A stretch of DNA of 60,395 bases from Mariaggregatimicrobium sp964498785 (GCA_964498785.1 CAZCJL010000032.1:1-60395), one strand, 5' to 3'. Shown: positions 35,213 to 45,189, counted from the stretch's first letter. Numbers and translations are program-made. The notes: a model not told the origin generated them from the letters alone.

Positions 35213-38200
35213 CTATTTCATCAGGGTCATTTTTTTGATTGATTTATGTGAATTAGCTGTCATTGAGTAAAAATAGATTCCTGAGGATACCAGGTTTCCA
35301 TTCTTATTCGTTCCGTTCCAAACCACAACATGATTTCCGGCGGCTTGTTTGGCATTGACTAATGTATTAATCAACTGACCACTGATATTGTAAATATCAA
35401 TACGAACATCCGCATTTTCACTTATGTGATAGGAAATTGTCGTGCTGGGATTGAACGGATTCGGATAATTCTGCTCTAATGTGAATGATCCCGGAGTCGC
35501 AGTATTCTCTTTCAAATCAATGCCAATACCCGCTGGTACATATTCCCAGACATAAAGCACCGGTCTGTCGACGCCATCCCGGCGGTTGTTGTGCCAAAGA
35601 TCAGCATTACCATCTTTATCACCATCGCCATAACGACCTCTGGAACCAAGAACCGGTGTGTTCGGATCAGCTAAACCAGCATCCACTGCACAATCGATGA
35701 TCTTATAATAATTATAGTGATCCGGATTCGTCCAGTCACTACCAACAAACTCAACGTTCATGATTGGGCTGCCAGCCTTTTCGTCCAGTCCAAAATAAAT
35801 ATCTGGTAAGCCATCCTGGTCAGCATCACCGACATCAAAAAAGCCTGTACCAAAAGAGTTTTTTTCAACTCCTAACATTTCGGAGGTTGTTTTCAGCATC
35901 GCCCATTCTGTAAACAAGTTTGCCGGATCAGACGGATTGATCTTGCCAACATAGAAATCATTGGTGTTTAGAGAATCTGCACCCACACCGGACGCATAGT
36001 TGGTAAACAATCCAACGATCTCTTTGACGCCGTCGCCATCCAGATCAATGTAACTAAACTGATCTGCCGCTCGAACTGTGGTATCCGGTACTGTCACACG
36101 CGGATCATCCGGGCCCCAGTAATATTCTTCATAACTATCAGGACCTGTACAATCCAGGTAGAACATCGATTGAACCGGTTTATTTCGGTTTGGCAGCCAG
36201 AATTCCGCATATCCGTCGCCATCAAGGTCTTCACCTAAAATCGTCGCCACATTCAGATCGTTCTCTGACTGGAAGTCTGTTTTCTCAATCATGTGTTCCA
36301 CTTTAAACTGAACCGCTTCCGGAGTCAATGGCGGAGTGACTTCAATAATGGCAAAATAGTACAACGGATCGGCTTTGTAGTTCATGCCAAATTCGCCTTT
36401 ACCATCATTGTCCCAATCTCCGGCGCTGTTCGTATATTCCATCTTCAATACGCCGTCTTCTCTGCCAATCGGACATTCATCCCAATCCACTGTCCAATCA
36501 ACTGGTAAAAACTCATCCGAGCCGGCTTCATGCTTAAATACCCGGATCGGCGGAATATGATTCGGATCGCCCACTGCAGGGGTGGTGCGGATCAGCAGTA
36601 ATTCATCGGCGCCATCGCCATCCAGATCTGTGCCGGTAATACCACGGTCGCCGACGTATAAATTGGCGCCTGATGCATCAACAAATTCTGTGAACCAACG
36701 GTAAACGTAATTATCATCACCATCGTTCTCATAAACATAAGTCTTCCGCCAGTTGTTGTCATCATGGAAAAATTCCAGATTGCCATCACCGTCGAAATCA
36801 AACCAGGCTTCTGCATTGTGACCACGATACGGAACTGGTATGCCCTCTTCTTCAGGAAGGGTGGGAATATCCGTTTTATTCGCGTCGCTGCTTACCCAGG
36901 CAGATTTCCAGCGCATATTATCATTATCAACAACGGGTTCCTCTGGTACATATTCCCAGACATAAAGCACCGGTCTGTCGACGCCATCCCGGCGGTTGTT
37001 GTGCCAAAGATCAGCATTACCATCTTTATCACCATCGCCATAACGACCTCTGGAACCAAGAACCGGTGTGTTCGGATCAGCTAAACCAGCATCCACTGCA
37101 CAATCGATGATCTTATAATAATTATAGTGATCCGGATTCGTCCAGTCACTACCAACAAACTCAACGTTCATGATTGGGCTGCCAGCCTTTTCGTCCAGTC
37201 CAAAATAAATATCTGGTAAGCCATCCTGGTCAGCATCACCGACATCAAAAAAGCCTGTACCAAAAGAGTTTTTTTCAACTCCTAACATTTCGGAGGTTGT
37301 TTTCAGCATCGCCCATTCTGTAAACAAGTTTGCCGGATCAGACGGATTGATCTTGCCAACATAGAAATCATTGGTGTTTAGAGAATCTGCACCCACACCG
37401 GACGCATAGTTGGTAAACAATCCAACGATCTCTTTGACGCCGTCGCCATCCAGATCAATGTAACTAAACTGATCTGCCGCTCGAACTGTGGTATCCGGTA
37501 CTGTCACACGCGGATCATCCGGGCCCCAGTAATATTCTTCATAACTATCAGGACCTGTACAATCCAGGTAGAACATCGATTGAACCGGTTTATTTCGGTT
37601 TGGCAGCCAGAATTCCGCATATCCGTCGCCATCAAGGTCTTCACCTAAAATCGTCGCCACATTCAGATCGTTCTCTGACTGGAAGTCTGTTTTCTCAATC
37701 ATGTGTTCCACTTTAAACTGAACCGCTTCCGGAGTCAATGGCGGAGTGACTTCAATAATGGCAAAATAGTACAACGGATCGGCTTTGTAGTTCATGCCAA
37801 ATTCGCCTTTACCATCATTGTCCCAATCTCCGGCGCTGTTCGTATATTCCATCTTCAATACGCCGTCTTCTCTGCCAATCGGACATTCATCCCAATCCAC
37901 TGTCCAATCAACTGGTAAAAACTCATCCGAGCCGGCTTCATGCTTAAATACCCGGATCGGCGGAATATGATTCGGATCGCCCACTGCAGGGGTGGTGCGG
38001 ATCAGCAGTAATTCATCGGCGCCATCGCCATCCAGATCTGTGCCGGTAATACCACGGTCGCCGACGTATAAATTGGCGCCTGATGCATCAACAAATTCTG
38101 TGAACCAACGGTAAACGTAATTATCATCACCATCGTTCTCATAAACATAAGTCTTCCGCCAGTTGTTGTCATCATGGAAAAATTCCAGATTGCCATCACC

Positions 38201-38413
38201 GTCGAAATCAAACCAGGCTTCTGCATTGTGACCACGATACGGAACTGGTATGCCCTCTTCTTCCGGAAGTGTGGGAATATCCGTTTTATTCGCATCGCTG
38301 CTTACCCAGGCAGATTTCCAACTCATGTTGTTTTTGTCTGTCTGGGAATAAACTAATACAGAAGATACTAGCAATGCAACCAGACAAAAACTTATAATCG
38401 TACGTTTATTCAT
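35213..38413 (-). CDS. Secreted FG-GAP/VCBS-type protein with two near-identical 470-residue halves and T9SS tail
   Basis: The 1,066-residue protein has a signal peptide (TIISFCLVALLVSSVLVYS), then two copies of one 470-residue unit (about 27-490 and 497-965) that are almost the same, each starting WKSAWVSSDANKT and ending in VDRPVLYVWEYVP. Each has several Asp-rich calcium-binding blades (DFDGDGNLEF, DLDGDGADEL, DLDGDGYAEF, DLDGDGVKEI, DADQDGLPDI), so each half is probably a propeller. A T9SS type A sorting tail closes the protein (NYPNPFNPSTTISYH ... KKMTLMK). AAAGGAG lies just before the ATG. It is flanked by the two receptor modules and probably sits on the cell surface; a glycan-binding or adhesive role is inference. 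Confidence 0.85.
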   Translation of the reverse strand: MNKRTIISFCLVALLVSSVLVYSQTDKNNMSWKSAWVSSDANKTDIPTLPEEEGIPVPYRGHNAEAWFDFDGDGNLEFFHDDNNWRKTYVYENDGDDNYVYRWFTEFVDASGANLYVGDRGITGTDLDGDGADELLLIRTTPAVGDPNHIPPIRVFKHEAGSDEFLPVDWTVDWDECPIGREDGVLKMEYTNSAGDWDNDGKGEFGMNYKADPLYYFAIIEVTPPLTPEAVQFKVEHMIEKTDFQSENDLNVATILGEDLDGDGYAEFWLPNRNKPVQSMFYLDCTGPDSYEEYYWGPDDPRVTVPDTTVRAADQFSYIDLDGDGVKEIVGLFTNYASGVGADSLNTNDFYVGKINPSDPANLFTEWAMLKTTSEMLGVEKNSFGTGFFDVGDADQDGLPDIYFGLDEKAGSPIMNVEFVGSDWTNPDHYNYYKIIDCAVDAGLADPNTPVLGSRGRYGDGDKDGNADLWHNNRRDGVDRPVLYVWEYVPEEPVVDNDNMRWKSAWVSSDANKTDIPTLPEEEGIPVPYRGHNAEAWFDFDGDGNLEFFHDDNNWRKTYVYENDGDDNYVYRWFTEFVDASGANLYVGDRGITGTDLDGDGADELLLIRTTPAVGDPNHIPPIRVFKHEAGSDEFLPVDWTVDWDECPIGREDGVLKMEYTNSAGDWDNDGKGEFGMNYKADPLYYFAIIEVTPPLTPEAVQFKVEHMIEKTDFQSENDLNVATILGEDLDGDGYAEFWLPNRNKPVQSMFYLDCTGPDSYEEYYWGPDDPRVTVPDTTVRAADQFSYIDLDGDGVKEIVGLFTNYASGVGADSLNTNDFYVGKINPSDPANLFTEWAMLKTTSEMLGVEKNSFGTGFFDVGDADQDGLPDIYFGLDEKAGSPIMNVEFVGSDWTNPDHYNYYKIIDCAVDAGLADPNTPVLGSRGRYGDGDKDGNADLWHNNRRDGVDRPVLYVWEYVPAGIGIDLKENTATPGSFTLEQNYPNPFNPSTTISYHISENADVRIDIYNISGQLINTLVNAKQAAGNHVVVWNGTNKNGNLVSSGIYFYSMTANSHKSIKKMTLMK
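35533..36910 (-). repeat. Internal direct repeat, C-terminal-half copy
   Basis: This stretch aligns to 36943-38320 with a constant offset of 1,410 bases and only a few differences, clustered near 36872-36895 (e.g. TTCAGGAAGG against TTCCGGAAGT). It encodes the second 470-residue unit of the FG-GAP protein. Confidence 0.92.
36943..38320 (-). repeat. Internal direct repeat, N-terminal-half copy
   Basis: Counterpart of 35533-36910 at an offset of 1,410 bases. The match breaks just after the tryptophan-lysine-serine segment encoded near 38310-38320. Even silent positions are conserved, so the duplication is recent or kept uniform by gene conversion. Confidence 0.92.
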
Positions 38414-38844
38414 ATCATAGCGCTCCTTTAAGTTAATGGAAAAAAAATGAATTAATGATACTGATTACTTTCTCGATGAGGTCACTTCTTTTTTGGGTAT
38501 CACCTCCTTTTTTTTTTAATTTTATCCTAAAAGGAGCGATTTACTCTCCGCTTTCAGAAGTCAGCCTAATCATTACAAGAAGTTATAAATGTGAAACACT
38601 AATCATTAATTGAATAAAAAGCCATGCAGTAATTTCTTGTTTTTTAAACGCTGAAAGCTGAGTTCAAATATTGATCGCTCGATCCAGGATCAGATTTTAT
38701 CAGATAATTTTAGTTTAGTAGATTATCACCTCCTTTAACATTTTACCAAAAATTCTAAAACGGAAATTAAATATCTGCATAATTTAAATATGTATTCAGG
38801 AGTGAATTACTCCTGTTCGATTCAGTACAATGCATAAACAGCAT

Positions 38845-38951
38845 GTCTGCACACTACCCCTTGCGAAAGTTTTTAAAAATGAAAAAGTCTGTATATTGTA
38901 TAGCCATTAAACATTCGCAAGGGTTTTTCCGCCAATTATTGAGTTCCTGGA
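38845..38951. repeat. MITE-like palindromic element, copy 1
   Basis: CCCCTTGCGAAAGTTTTT (from about 38857) faces ACATTCGCAAGGGTTTTTCC (from about 38911), and TCCGCCAATTATTGAGTTCC follows. The same order of segments, with better-kept arms, is found at 59111-59247. It does not encode a protein. Confidence 0.7.
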
Positions 38952-38990
38952 AAGCCGGTAAATCCATTGCGCTCCAAATTAATACCCGGC

Positions 38991-39023
38991 AAATTTCCGA
39001 AATTTTCGAGATTTCGGAAATCT
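38991..39023. repeat. Palindrome of the GATTTCCGAAATC family
   Basis: Arms of 15 bases (38991-39005 and 39009-39023) pair at 13 positions around a 3-base loop. The right arm with its flank GAGATTTCGGAAATCTCA is the same as at 23051-23068. It lies 24 bp past the stop of the foldase gene on the minus strand, as the other copy lies past a gene end. Confidence 0.65.
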
Positions 39024-39046
39024 CAAATAAGCCTTCACTGTTGAAA

Positions 39047-40735
39047 TCAGCTTTTAAATTTTCGAACTTTGATTATATAATTATCCGCAATCTTTGCGTA
39101 CCACTCCGAGATGAATCTATCTTTATTTGCTTCGATGTATTCACGCTTTAATTGTTCTTCAGCTTCTTCAAATGACTTCATCCTCTCCGGTTCAATTGAC
39201 AAAAGTTTTATAATCGAATAACCGGCGCGATATTTAAAGGGCTTGCTGATTTCACCGACTTTCATAGCAAAAGCATTTTCACTCAATTTTCCATGGGGAC
39301 CTTTTGGAAATGGTCCGATAACACCATTGGTTCTGGTTGCCTTGTTCTGTTGATAATTTTTCTCGAGCGCTTCAAAATCATGTCCATTTGCAGCTAATTT
39401 ATATATCTTATTAATTCCGTCCTCGGTCTTTTGAAATATCTCTCTGACTGTCCGCCGTTCTTTCATTCTTAGTTTATATTTCTCGCGATCAAATATTGGT
39501 TTTAATACATTTTCAGACACATCAATTTTATCGATCACTTCTTTATTTAAAACCCACGATTTTAATAAAACAATTTTCCATTGATCAAGCTTACTAACCA
39601 CTTCCGGCAATTCATTTAGTTTGTCAGTCATCGCCCGGTGCTTTTTAATTCGATCATAATTGATATTCGATAGAAGCATTTCAACGACCCGTTGCTGGTT
39701 TAGCGAATCCCAGTAATATTGAAATACTTTAGGAAAAAATTCCCCTATAGTAATTTTATCAATATCGCTTTTGCTAAGAATCATTGATTTTTCAACATCA
39801 TTAAAAAGATTGGCAGAATCCTGTCGTGATTTCATTGTCCCGGTACGCTCACAAAAAAAGTTAACATTTTCAGGAAGAAGCTCATAATGAAAATCAGCCA
39901 TCAATTTCTTTCGAAACAAATTGAATTGATATGAAAGTGCTCCGCTGAAATAATCTTGCAGCCTTGATTCAATTTTATTCCGTTCCTCCTCATAACTCTC
40001 CAATTTCAGAAAATTGACCCCATCCAACTTAATAAGATAATAAGCATTGTTCTCATAAAACGGCTTTCCGATTTCTCCTGCCGATAAATTATACGCATGA
40101 CCAAAGATTTCTTCATTGAACACATTAAAACAATTTACAATTCCCATTCTTCCGCTGTCTTTTTGCGCATGCGTATGTTCGGAAAATTGAGCTGCCAGCG
40201 ATTTAAAATCTGCCCCTTGTTGTAATTTTTCATAGATGCTCCAGGCCTTTTTCTCTTTTTCTTCTTTTTGTGAATTATCAGGACCGCATTTAAATTTCAT
40301 TCGCAACAGTTTCAATTCCCGATCAGACCATTGATAATATTTTTTAATGACATCTTCTGTAATCACCTTGTTCTTTATTTCCCTATCTTCCAGGGCTTCA
40401 GCAGCGAGGGAACGCTCCTTTTTATTAATGTAGTCCTCAACTTCCGGGTCTTTATCATATCCGAGCCGGTACGCTTCCAGAAGCGTTAATTGTTGATTTA
40501 TCATACCATCGAGGACGTTTTTTTTCAGGCTGTCATTTGCCTGTGAAAACGCACGGTGCGGGTACAACTTATTAAAGTAATCACCGAATTGCTTATGCGT
40601 AATTTCAAAATCATTAATGCTCGCTACAACCTGGTCATCTTCAATTTTTGCCGAATCTTTTTGACAGGAAAATATAATGATCAAAAAACCAATGCAAAGA
40701 ACAATCGTCAGGCGGATGATAACTTCTTTTTTCAT
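39047..40735 (-). CDS. Peptidylprolyl isomerase lipoprotein with two parvulin-like domains (module B)
   Basis: The ~562-residue protein has a lipoprotein signal (LTIVLCIGFLIIIFSCQKD), a SurA-like N-terminal part (VASINDFEITHKQFGDYFNKL) and two PpiC-like domains, near 135-240 (SGRMGIVNCFNVFNEEIF ... LSAGEIGKPFYENN) and near 430-530 (ERRTVREIFQKT ... NGVIGPFPKGPHGK ... FAMKVGEISKPF). Met at 40735 is preferred: GGA lies seven bases upstream and the signal begins there; the frame opens four codons earlier. It is the counterpart of the foldase at 24142-25851 and presumably serves the module B envelope proteins. Confidence 0.83.
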   Translation of the reverse strand: MKKEVIIRLTIVLCIGFLIIIFSCQKDSAKIEDDQVVASINDFEITHKQFGDYFNKLYPHRAFSQANDSLKKNVLDGMINQQLTLLEAYRLGYDKDPEVEDYINKKERSLAAEALEDREIKNKVITEDVIKKYYQWSDRELKLLRMKFKCGPDNSQKEEKEKKAWSIYEKLQQGADFKSLAAQFSEHTHAQKDSGRMGIVNCFNVFNEEIFGHAYNLSAGEIGKPFYENNAYYLIKLDGVNFLKLESYEEERNKIESRLQDYFSGALSYQFNLFRKKLMADFHYELLPENVNFFCERTGTMKSRQDSANLFNDVEKSMILSKSDIDKITIGEFFPKVFQYYWDSLNQQRVVEMLLSNINYDRIKKHRAMTDKLNELPEVVSKLDQWKIVLLKSWVLNKEVIDKIDVSENVLKPIFDREKYKLRMKERRTVREIFQKTEDGINKIYKLAANGHDFEALEKNYQQNKATRTNGVIGPFPKGPHGKLSENAFAMKVGEISKPFKYRAGYSIIKLLSIEPERMKSFEEAEEQLKREYIEANKDRFISEWYAKIADNYIIKVRKFKS

Positions 40736-40863
40736 ACTGATATCCATTTTTTATTAAAAATACTAAAGATTCATGCTAATTTTAATGTGACTTGTTAATC
40801 AATATTTTAAATGATAGTTAGTCAGTCAAAAAAAATCAGCGACTCACCGACTTTGTTAGAATT

Positions 40864-41910
40864 TTAGAAAGCCATTGTAAGCGAAAACTTTTGTGAATTA
40901 TCCAGCAATCCTAAATCCTCATAACAATAATCGAGATAGAGCTTCAACGGTGAATAAGGAACACTGAATTTAATACCGCCACCAAGTGTTATTCCACGTT
41001 CGGTATCATCCTCGAAAATGCTGGCGTATCCGCCTCTCAAAAAGACGTTGTCATATACAGTCAATTCTCCACCAATATTCATACTGCGAACATTGTCGGA
41101 TGGCTCATAAAATTCCACCGCCACGAGCATTGGAAAATGACTTTTTTTCATGATAACGGTTGATACTCCGGCTCTGAATGCGACTGGTAAATTAAATCTG
41201 CTTGTTCTCAATTCCGCATCGATTCTTTCATTATTACCGTATTCATTAATCTGCATATCGTAAAAAACATAGTTATCGCGTCCAGCATATTTCATTTTTC
41301 CACCCATATTTGTGATAGCCGCGCCCAATCGAATAAAATTAAAAATATCGGAGAATACAATCCCTAAATCAGCAGCCATGGTTTGAGCGGACATGTGCCA
41401 GAGCTGGCTTCTGATGTATTTTACAGTGGCGCCGATACTCAATCGGTCGGTTAACTCACGGGCATAACTCATGCCTAAAGCAAGATCATACGAGCCTGCT
41501 CTCTCGCCGGTGCCTTCGGGGAAAACCGGCGTTCGAACGAGGATTTCATCCATGGTTAACGCATTTAACGAAAAGCCGATCGTTCCCATTCCCCCAAGTG
41601 ACGCTGCGAAACCGAGGAAATCATGTCGCAGGTCAGCGATCCAGTCAGAATGAAACAGCGCCAACTGGTTTGAGTTTAATGAAGCGATACCCGCAGGGTT
41701 CCAGTGAAGTGCTGTCACATCATTTGCAACCGAAACAAAGGCGCCCCCCATTGCATTCGCACGGGCGCCAATGCCAATCGTTAAAAACGGCGCGGCAGTA
41801 GTTCCCACTTTACTGACGTCTGACCTGTAGCCAGTGACAGCATATTGAGCGTGGGCGTCGAAAAATCCTGCGAAGCAGATTGCGATTAAAAGGTATGTAA
41901 ATCGTTTCAT
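40864..41910 (-). CDS. PorV/PorQ-like outer-membrane protein (module B)
   Basis: The 348-residue protein has a signal peptide (YLLIAICFAGFFDAHA) and the family opening VGTTAAPFLTIGIGARANAMGGAFVSVANDVTALHWNPAG, close to the module A copy. Beta-barrel strands follow and it ends FSLTMAF. A GAGGG ribosome site precedes the ATG. It is 31 bp from the surface protein gene upstream and 117 bp or more from the foldase downstream. By family, it may shuttle T9SS cargo or form a transport pore. Confidence 0.83.
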   Translation of the reverse strand: MKRFTYLLIAICFAGFFDAHAQYAVTGYRSDVSKVGTTAAPFLTIGIGARANAMGGAFVSVANDVTALHWNPAGIASLNSNQLALFHSDWIADLRHDFLGFAASLGGMGTIGFSLNALTMDEILVRTPVFPEGTGERAGSYDLALGMSYARELTDRLSIGATVKYIRSQLWHMSAQTMAADLGIVFSDIFNFIRLGAAITNMGGKMKYAGRDNYVFYDMQINEYGNNERIDAELRTSRFNLPVAFRAGVSTVIMKKSHFPMLVAVEFYEPSDNVRSMNIGGELTVYDNVFLRGGYASIFEDDTERGITLGGGIKFSVPYSPLKLYLDYCYEDLGLLDNSQKFSLTMAF

Positions 41911-41941
41911 TTGAGTACCCTCTATTAAATGACTGTTCTTC

Positions 41942-44900
41942 TTACTTAATTACCATAAATCTGCCAATTTTCTGACCGACTTTGGGTGCATCCACGTGAT
42001 AGATATAATTACCCGGCGCAATTTGCATTTTGTCCTTGGATAATACATCCCACACAGCGGTGCCATCATTCATTTCGCTGTCATGTTCTATTGTATCAAG
42101 TAAATAGCCCTGAACCGTAAAAATTCGGATTGTACATTTTGAAGGTAAATGAATAAAATGAATCTCCATCGGACCGCGCCCGGCAAGGTAAGGGCTTGAT
42201 GGCTCCCATCTTTCCGCCACAACATAAGGATTGGGTACGACCGCAATCTGGTCCATTTCGGCTTTTGCCTTTTGCAGGTTAATCTGCGGCGGGGTCGTTG
42301 TAAACTCATACGCCTCTCCCGGTTGCGGTGGAACGTGCATTCGAACCTGAAATACATCTCCTGGCTGAGGTCGCACGATGTTGGTTGTATCGCCCACCGG
42401 ACGGCCATCTAAAAATTCTGCAAATGAAAATCGCCACGATGAAACATAATTACCACTTCCGTAAGCAGGTTTAATCCCTCTTTTTGGTCCAACCAGAATT
42501 GTAATATCATCTTCTGCTGACCATTTTCTGTCACCGGCCCAGTCAATAATTGTAAAATCCATTGTATCACCAGTGGTAGGACAGTAAATATAAAAAGGTA
42601 CAGCAATTTCCCGACTATACCGATGTACTTTCATTGAGGTATCACTAATGCCTTCAGTGAAGACAAAGTCAAAATCCAGATTTACAGCATTTTGCGCCAC
42701 AAACTTTGCAACCAGGTTACATTTACTGCCTCTTTTCCAGTCCTGCATGATTGGCGTGATAACAGTATCAAAATCCATATAAATGATAAGACCGTTAAAG
42801 TATTCTGTTTCTGCGGATAATCTTTCAAATGGAGTTTCAGGTCGAAGTGTATCAGGATTCAAAGCATCTGACATATCTAGCAGTTGATAGGCAGGCATGG
42901 AGCGCCAACCGGAATCAGGATAGCTAAATTCGATGCGATAGAGAGCCTCTTTAACATCCGCGGGATTGAAAATATTATACTCAAACTTTGTCGATGATTT
43001 CGGTCCATAATGCTCAACACCTTCCTGAACATCATTTACTTCATATCCCGCGGCAGCCACAGTGGGCGTCACGATGGCACAATTTTGTGCAACAGTTTCG
43101 ATATTATTTAATTGATCAATCGTAATATTAATGGAACATTCACTTGGTAAAATTGCAAATTGTTGAATTTCTTCAATAGTTTTCGCTTCTTCAGGGATAT
43201 AGCCCTCATCAAACGACGCTAACGCATAATAATATGTCTGTCCGTTAATCACATCTTCATCCACATAACTATGTACCAACCCGGAATTATCGCCAATATA
43301 AAATTGAACGCCGTTGTAAGTGCCCGGGAAAAAGCCTGAAATACTGTCTTTTTTATCACAGCGCATAATTGGCTTTTTCATGCTGACCGTGCCAAATCCA
43401 TCCGTAATCAACCGGGAATCCCGAAATTTCGGATCAGTCGATTTGTACAACGAGTATCCCTGAAAGTCATACTTTTTAAAGAAACGGTCATAAGATTTTT
43501 CAGCAGAGTCATCCCAATATAAGTACACTTTTCCGTCACCGGCAACTGCTGTTAATATTGGTGGGTCTGGTGGTTGGGCAAAACGATAATTTGCATTATA
43601 GATTTTTTGGACAGTTTGTTTTTTCCGGTAGGCGTCTTCCACCTGTGCAACACTGCTGGGTCCTGTTGCAAAGAAAAGCGAAAAGGAAAATCGTTGTATA
43701 TCTTCGGGGACAAACTTAATGGGTCCTGAATGCCACCAGGCGCCAAGATTCCCGGCAAAAGTAAATTCATCTTCACCAAGATCAACTGTTTCGAGACACC
43801 AATCCCACACCCATTCATCATTCTCATGAGAATTACGATCGCCATATTCTCCAGCCCAAAATCCGACAAGCCCCATCTGATCACCTTCATCAATATCTTT
43901 TTCATCGAAATCAGGTTCACCAGGTGTGGGCATCCCATCGCCTTCACCAGGATCGGGACCTGTATAAGCATCGTCATACGGACCAATTCCGTCGGCGCCC
44001 ACATCATCATTAAGCTCTTCACCAGGATCCCAGACACCATTTCCGTTCAAATCGTCAAAGGAATTCCAATCACCATCCTCATCACCGGACCAATGATAAC
44101 GATAGTACAACTCACCAGCAGCCTGAGCCTCATAATCAAAACTACCTTTATCATCATAATAACCACAAGGTCCGTAGATATAAGATCCGGGGCCACTGTC
44201 ACGGATTTCATCTATCAAACCGTCTTCATCATTATCAATGCCGTCATCATCCACAGTAGGGCTTTCGAGGTAAGCGTAACACAGAGCAGGTACCGGACTA
44301 TAGAGCTCCACATCGCCGATATTATCAAAATCGTAGCAATATGCCAAATCTAATTTTGTATGATATCCGGCGACATCTTCATCCCAACCACCAATTTTAA
44401 AATCGGCAAAAAGTGCAAAATACACGGAATCGTAAGTCGTTGTTCCCTCATTTTCAATTTCATATAACCAAAAATTATGACTTTCGGTTAACACATTATT
44501 CCATTGCAATGAGCGAATATACATCTGCGTTCCCAATCCCCTCCGGGTCGAATCGTTTTCATCCGGGTAAAATTCGAATTCCTCATCAGGATCGTCATCT
44601 ATCACAAAATAGGTTTCAAGCTCTGCATTTTTAACTCCTTTACCAAAATATCCATTCCATTCACCAGGCCAACCCGGATCAATGACGTCGTCCATTTTAT
44701 CGGGCCAAAAATCAGGCCATGTAAAATCATCATCACTCATAGCCGCTTCAAGCTGATTCGGATTGCAATAGCCGGCTAAAGGCTCGTAAGCCCAGAAAAC
44801 ATCGCCGCTTGCCGGCTTGTCAGAAAATTCTCCCCTTAAATAACTTGTTTCACAAGATGCATGATTTTTGCCATGAATATCTGTGATTCTTGTAATAACC

Positions 44901-45151
44901 AACGGAGCAATTCCATCCATTTGAATACGACCGCTGCCGATTGGATATTCGATTACGTAACCCAGCGCACCCCCAAGTTTTCCGTAATTCTGAAAGGGGA
45001 TACGGCACAGGTTACCATCCATCACACCGTATTTGCGATTGGAAATATGGCCATCCTCGGGTCTTGGTCTCTGAGCAAAAACCGCGGTAGCGAAGACAAC
45101 CAACCAAACGGTGAGTATTATGAAATTAATTTCTTTTCTTTTCTGAATCAT
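41942..45151 (-). CDS. Large surface protein of envelope module B, FlgD/T9SS-like C-terminus
   Basis: The ~1,069-residue protein starts at the ATG at 45151, preceded by AGGAGG seven bases away and followed by a signal peptide (INFIILTVWLVVFATAVFA). It shares with the 27512-30898 protein the order of segments: a DPGWPGEWNGYFGKGV stretch, FYPDENDSTRRGLG, Asp-rich loops (DDDGIDNDEDGLIDE), a GDGMPTPGEPDFDEKDIDE tract, a YYALASFDEG fibronectin-like part and a C-terminal VVPNPYVV ... IHFIHLPSKCTIRIF ... GNYIYHVDA tail. The two are clear paralogues. Its function is not recognised; surface exposure and calcium binding are likely from composition. Confidence 0.77.
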   Translation of the reverse strand: MIQKRKEINFIILTVWLVVFATAVFAQRPRPEDGHISNRKYGVMDGNLCRIPFQNYGKLGGALGYVIEYPIGSGRIQMDGIAPLVITRITDIHGKNHASCETSYLRGEFSDKPASGDVFWAYEPLAGYCNPNQLEAAMSDDDFTWPDFWPDKMDDVIDPGWPGEWNGYFGKGVKNAELETYFVIDDDPDEEFEFYPDENDSTRRGLGTQMYIRSLQWNNVLTESHNFWLYEIENEGTTTYDSVYFALFADFKIGGWDEDVAGYHTKLDLAYCYDFDNIGDVELYSPVPALCYAYLESPTVDDDGIDNDEDGLIDEIRDSGPGSYIYGPCGYYDDKGSFDYEAQAAGELYYRYHWSGDEDGDWNSFDDLNGNGVWDPGEELNDDVGADGIGPYDDAYTGPDPGEGDGMPTPGEPDFDEKDIDEGDQMGLVGFWAGEYGDRNSHENDEWVWDWCLETVDLGEDEFTFAGNLGAWWHSGPIKFVPEDIQRFSFSLFFATGPSSVAQVEDAYRKKQTVQKIYNANYRFAQPPDPPILTAVAGDGKVYLYWDDSAEKSYDRFFKKYDFQGYSLYKSTDPKFRDSRLITDGFGTVSMKKPIMRCDKKDSISGFFPGTYNGVQFYIGDNSGLVHSYVDEDVINGQTYYYALASFDEGYIPEEAKTIEEIQQFAILPSECSINITIDQLNNIETVAQNCAIVTPTVAAAGYEVNDVQEGVEHYGPKSSTKFEYNIFNPADVKEALYRIEFSYPDSGWRSMPAYQLLDMSDALNPDTLRPETPFERLSAETEYFNGLIIYMDFDTVITPIMQDWKRGSKCNLVAKFVAQNAVNLDFDFVFTEGISDTSMKVHRYSREIAVPFYIYCPTTGDTMDFTIIDWAGDRKWSAEDDITILVGPKRGIKPAYGSGNYVSSWRFSFAEFLDGRPVGDTTNIVRPQPGDVFQVRMHVPPQPGEAYEFTTTPPQINLQKAKAEMDQIAVVPNPYVVAERWEPSSPYLAGRGPMEIHFIHLPSKCTIRIFTVQGYLLDTIEHDSEMNDGTAVWDVLSKDKMQIAPGNYIYHVDAPKVGQKIGRFMVIK

Positions 45152-45189
45152 TACAAAACCTCCTAAATTGGATGACAAATTGGATATAA

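Larger units (their letters stand above)
38414..39046. other. Gene-free 633-bp region with repeats and a probable long leader
   Basis: No gene is visible. On the minus strand, upstream of the FG-GAP protein gene, two perfect Shine-Dalgarno-like AAAGGAGGTGAT sequences occur (complements of 38499-38511 and 38725-38736) without an adjacent long reading frame; the second lies inside an 8-codon ATG frame. Further right are a MITE-like element (38845-38951) and an imperfect palindrome (38991-39023). A promoter for the FG-GAP gene is expected here but not pinned down. Confidence 0.5.

Noticed and set aside
35533..38320. CRISPR or short tandem repeat array
   Set aside because: The repeat is two 1.4-kb coding units, not short repeats with spacers; no CRISPR array was seen anywhere in the window.
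43730..44353. 207-codon open frame on the plus strand opposite the module B surface protein
   Set aside because: It lies wholly antisense to a well-supported gene, is rich in isoleucine and threonine as expected from the complement of Asp-rich codons, and has no recognisable domain or ribosome site.
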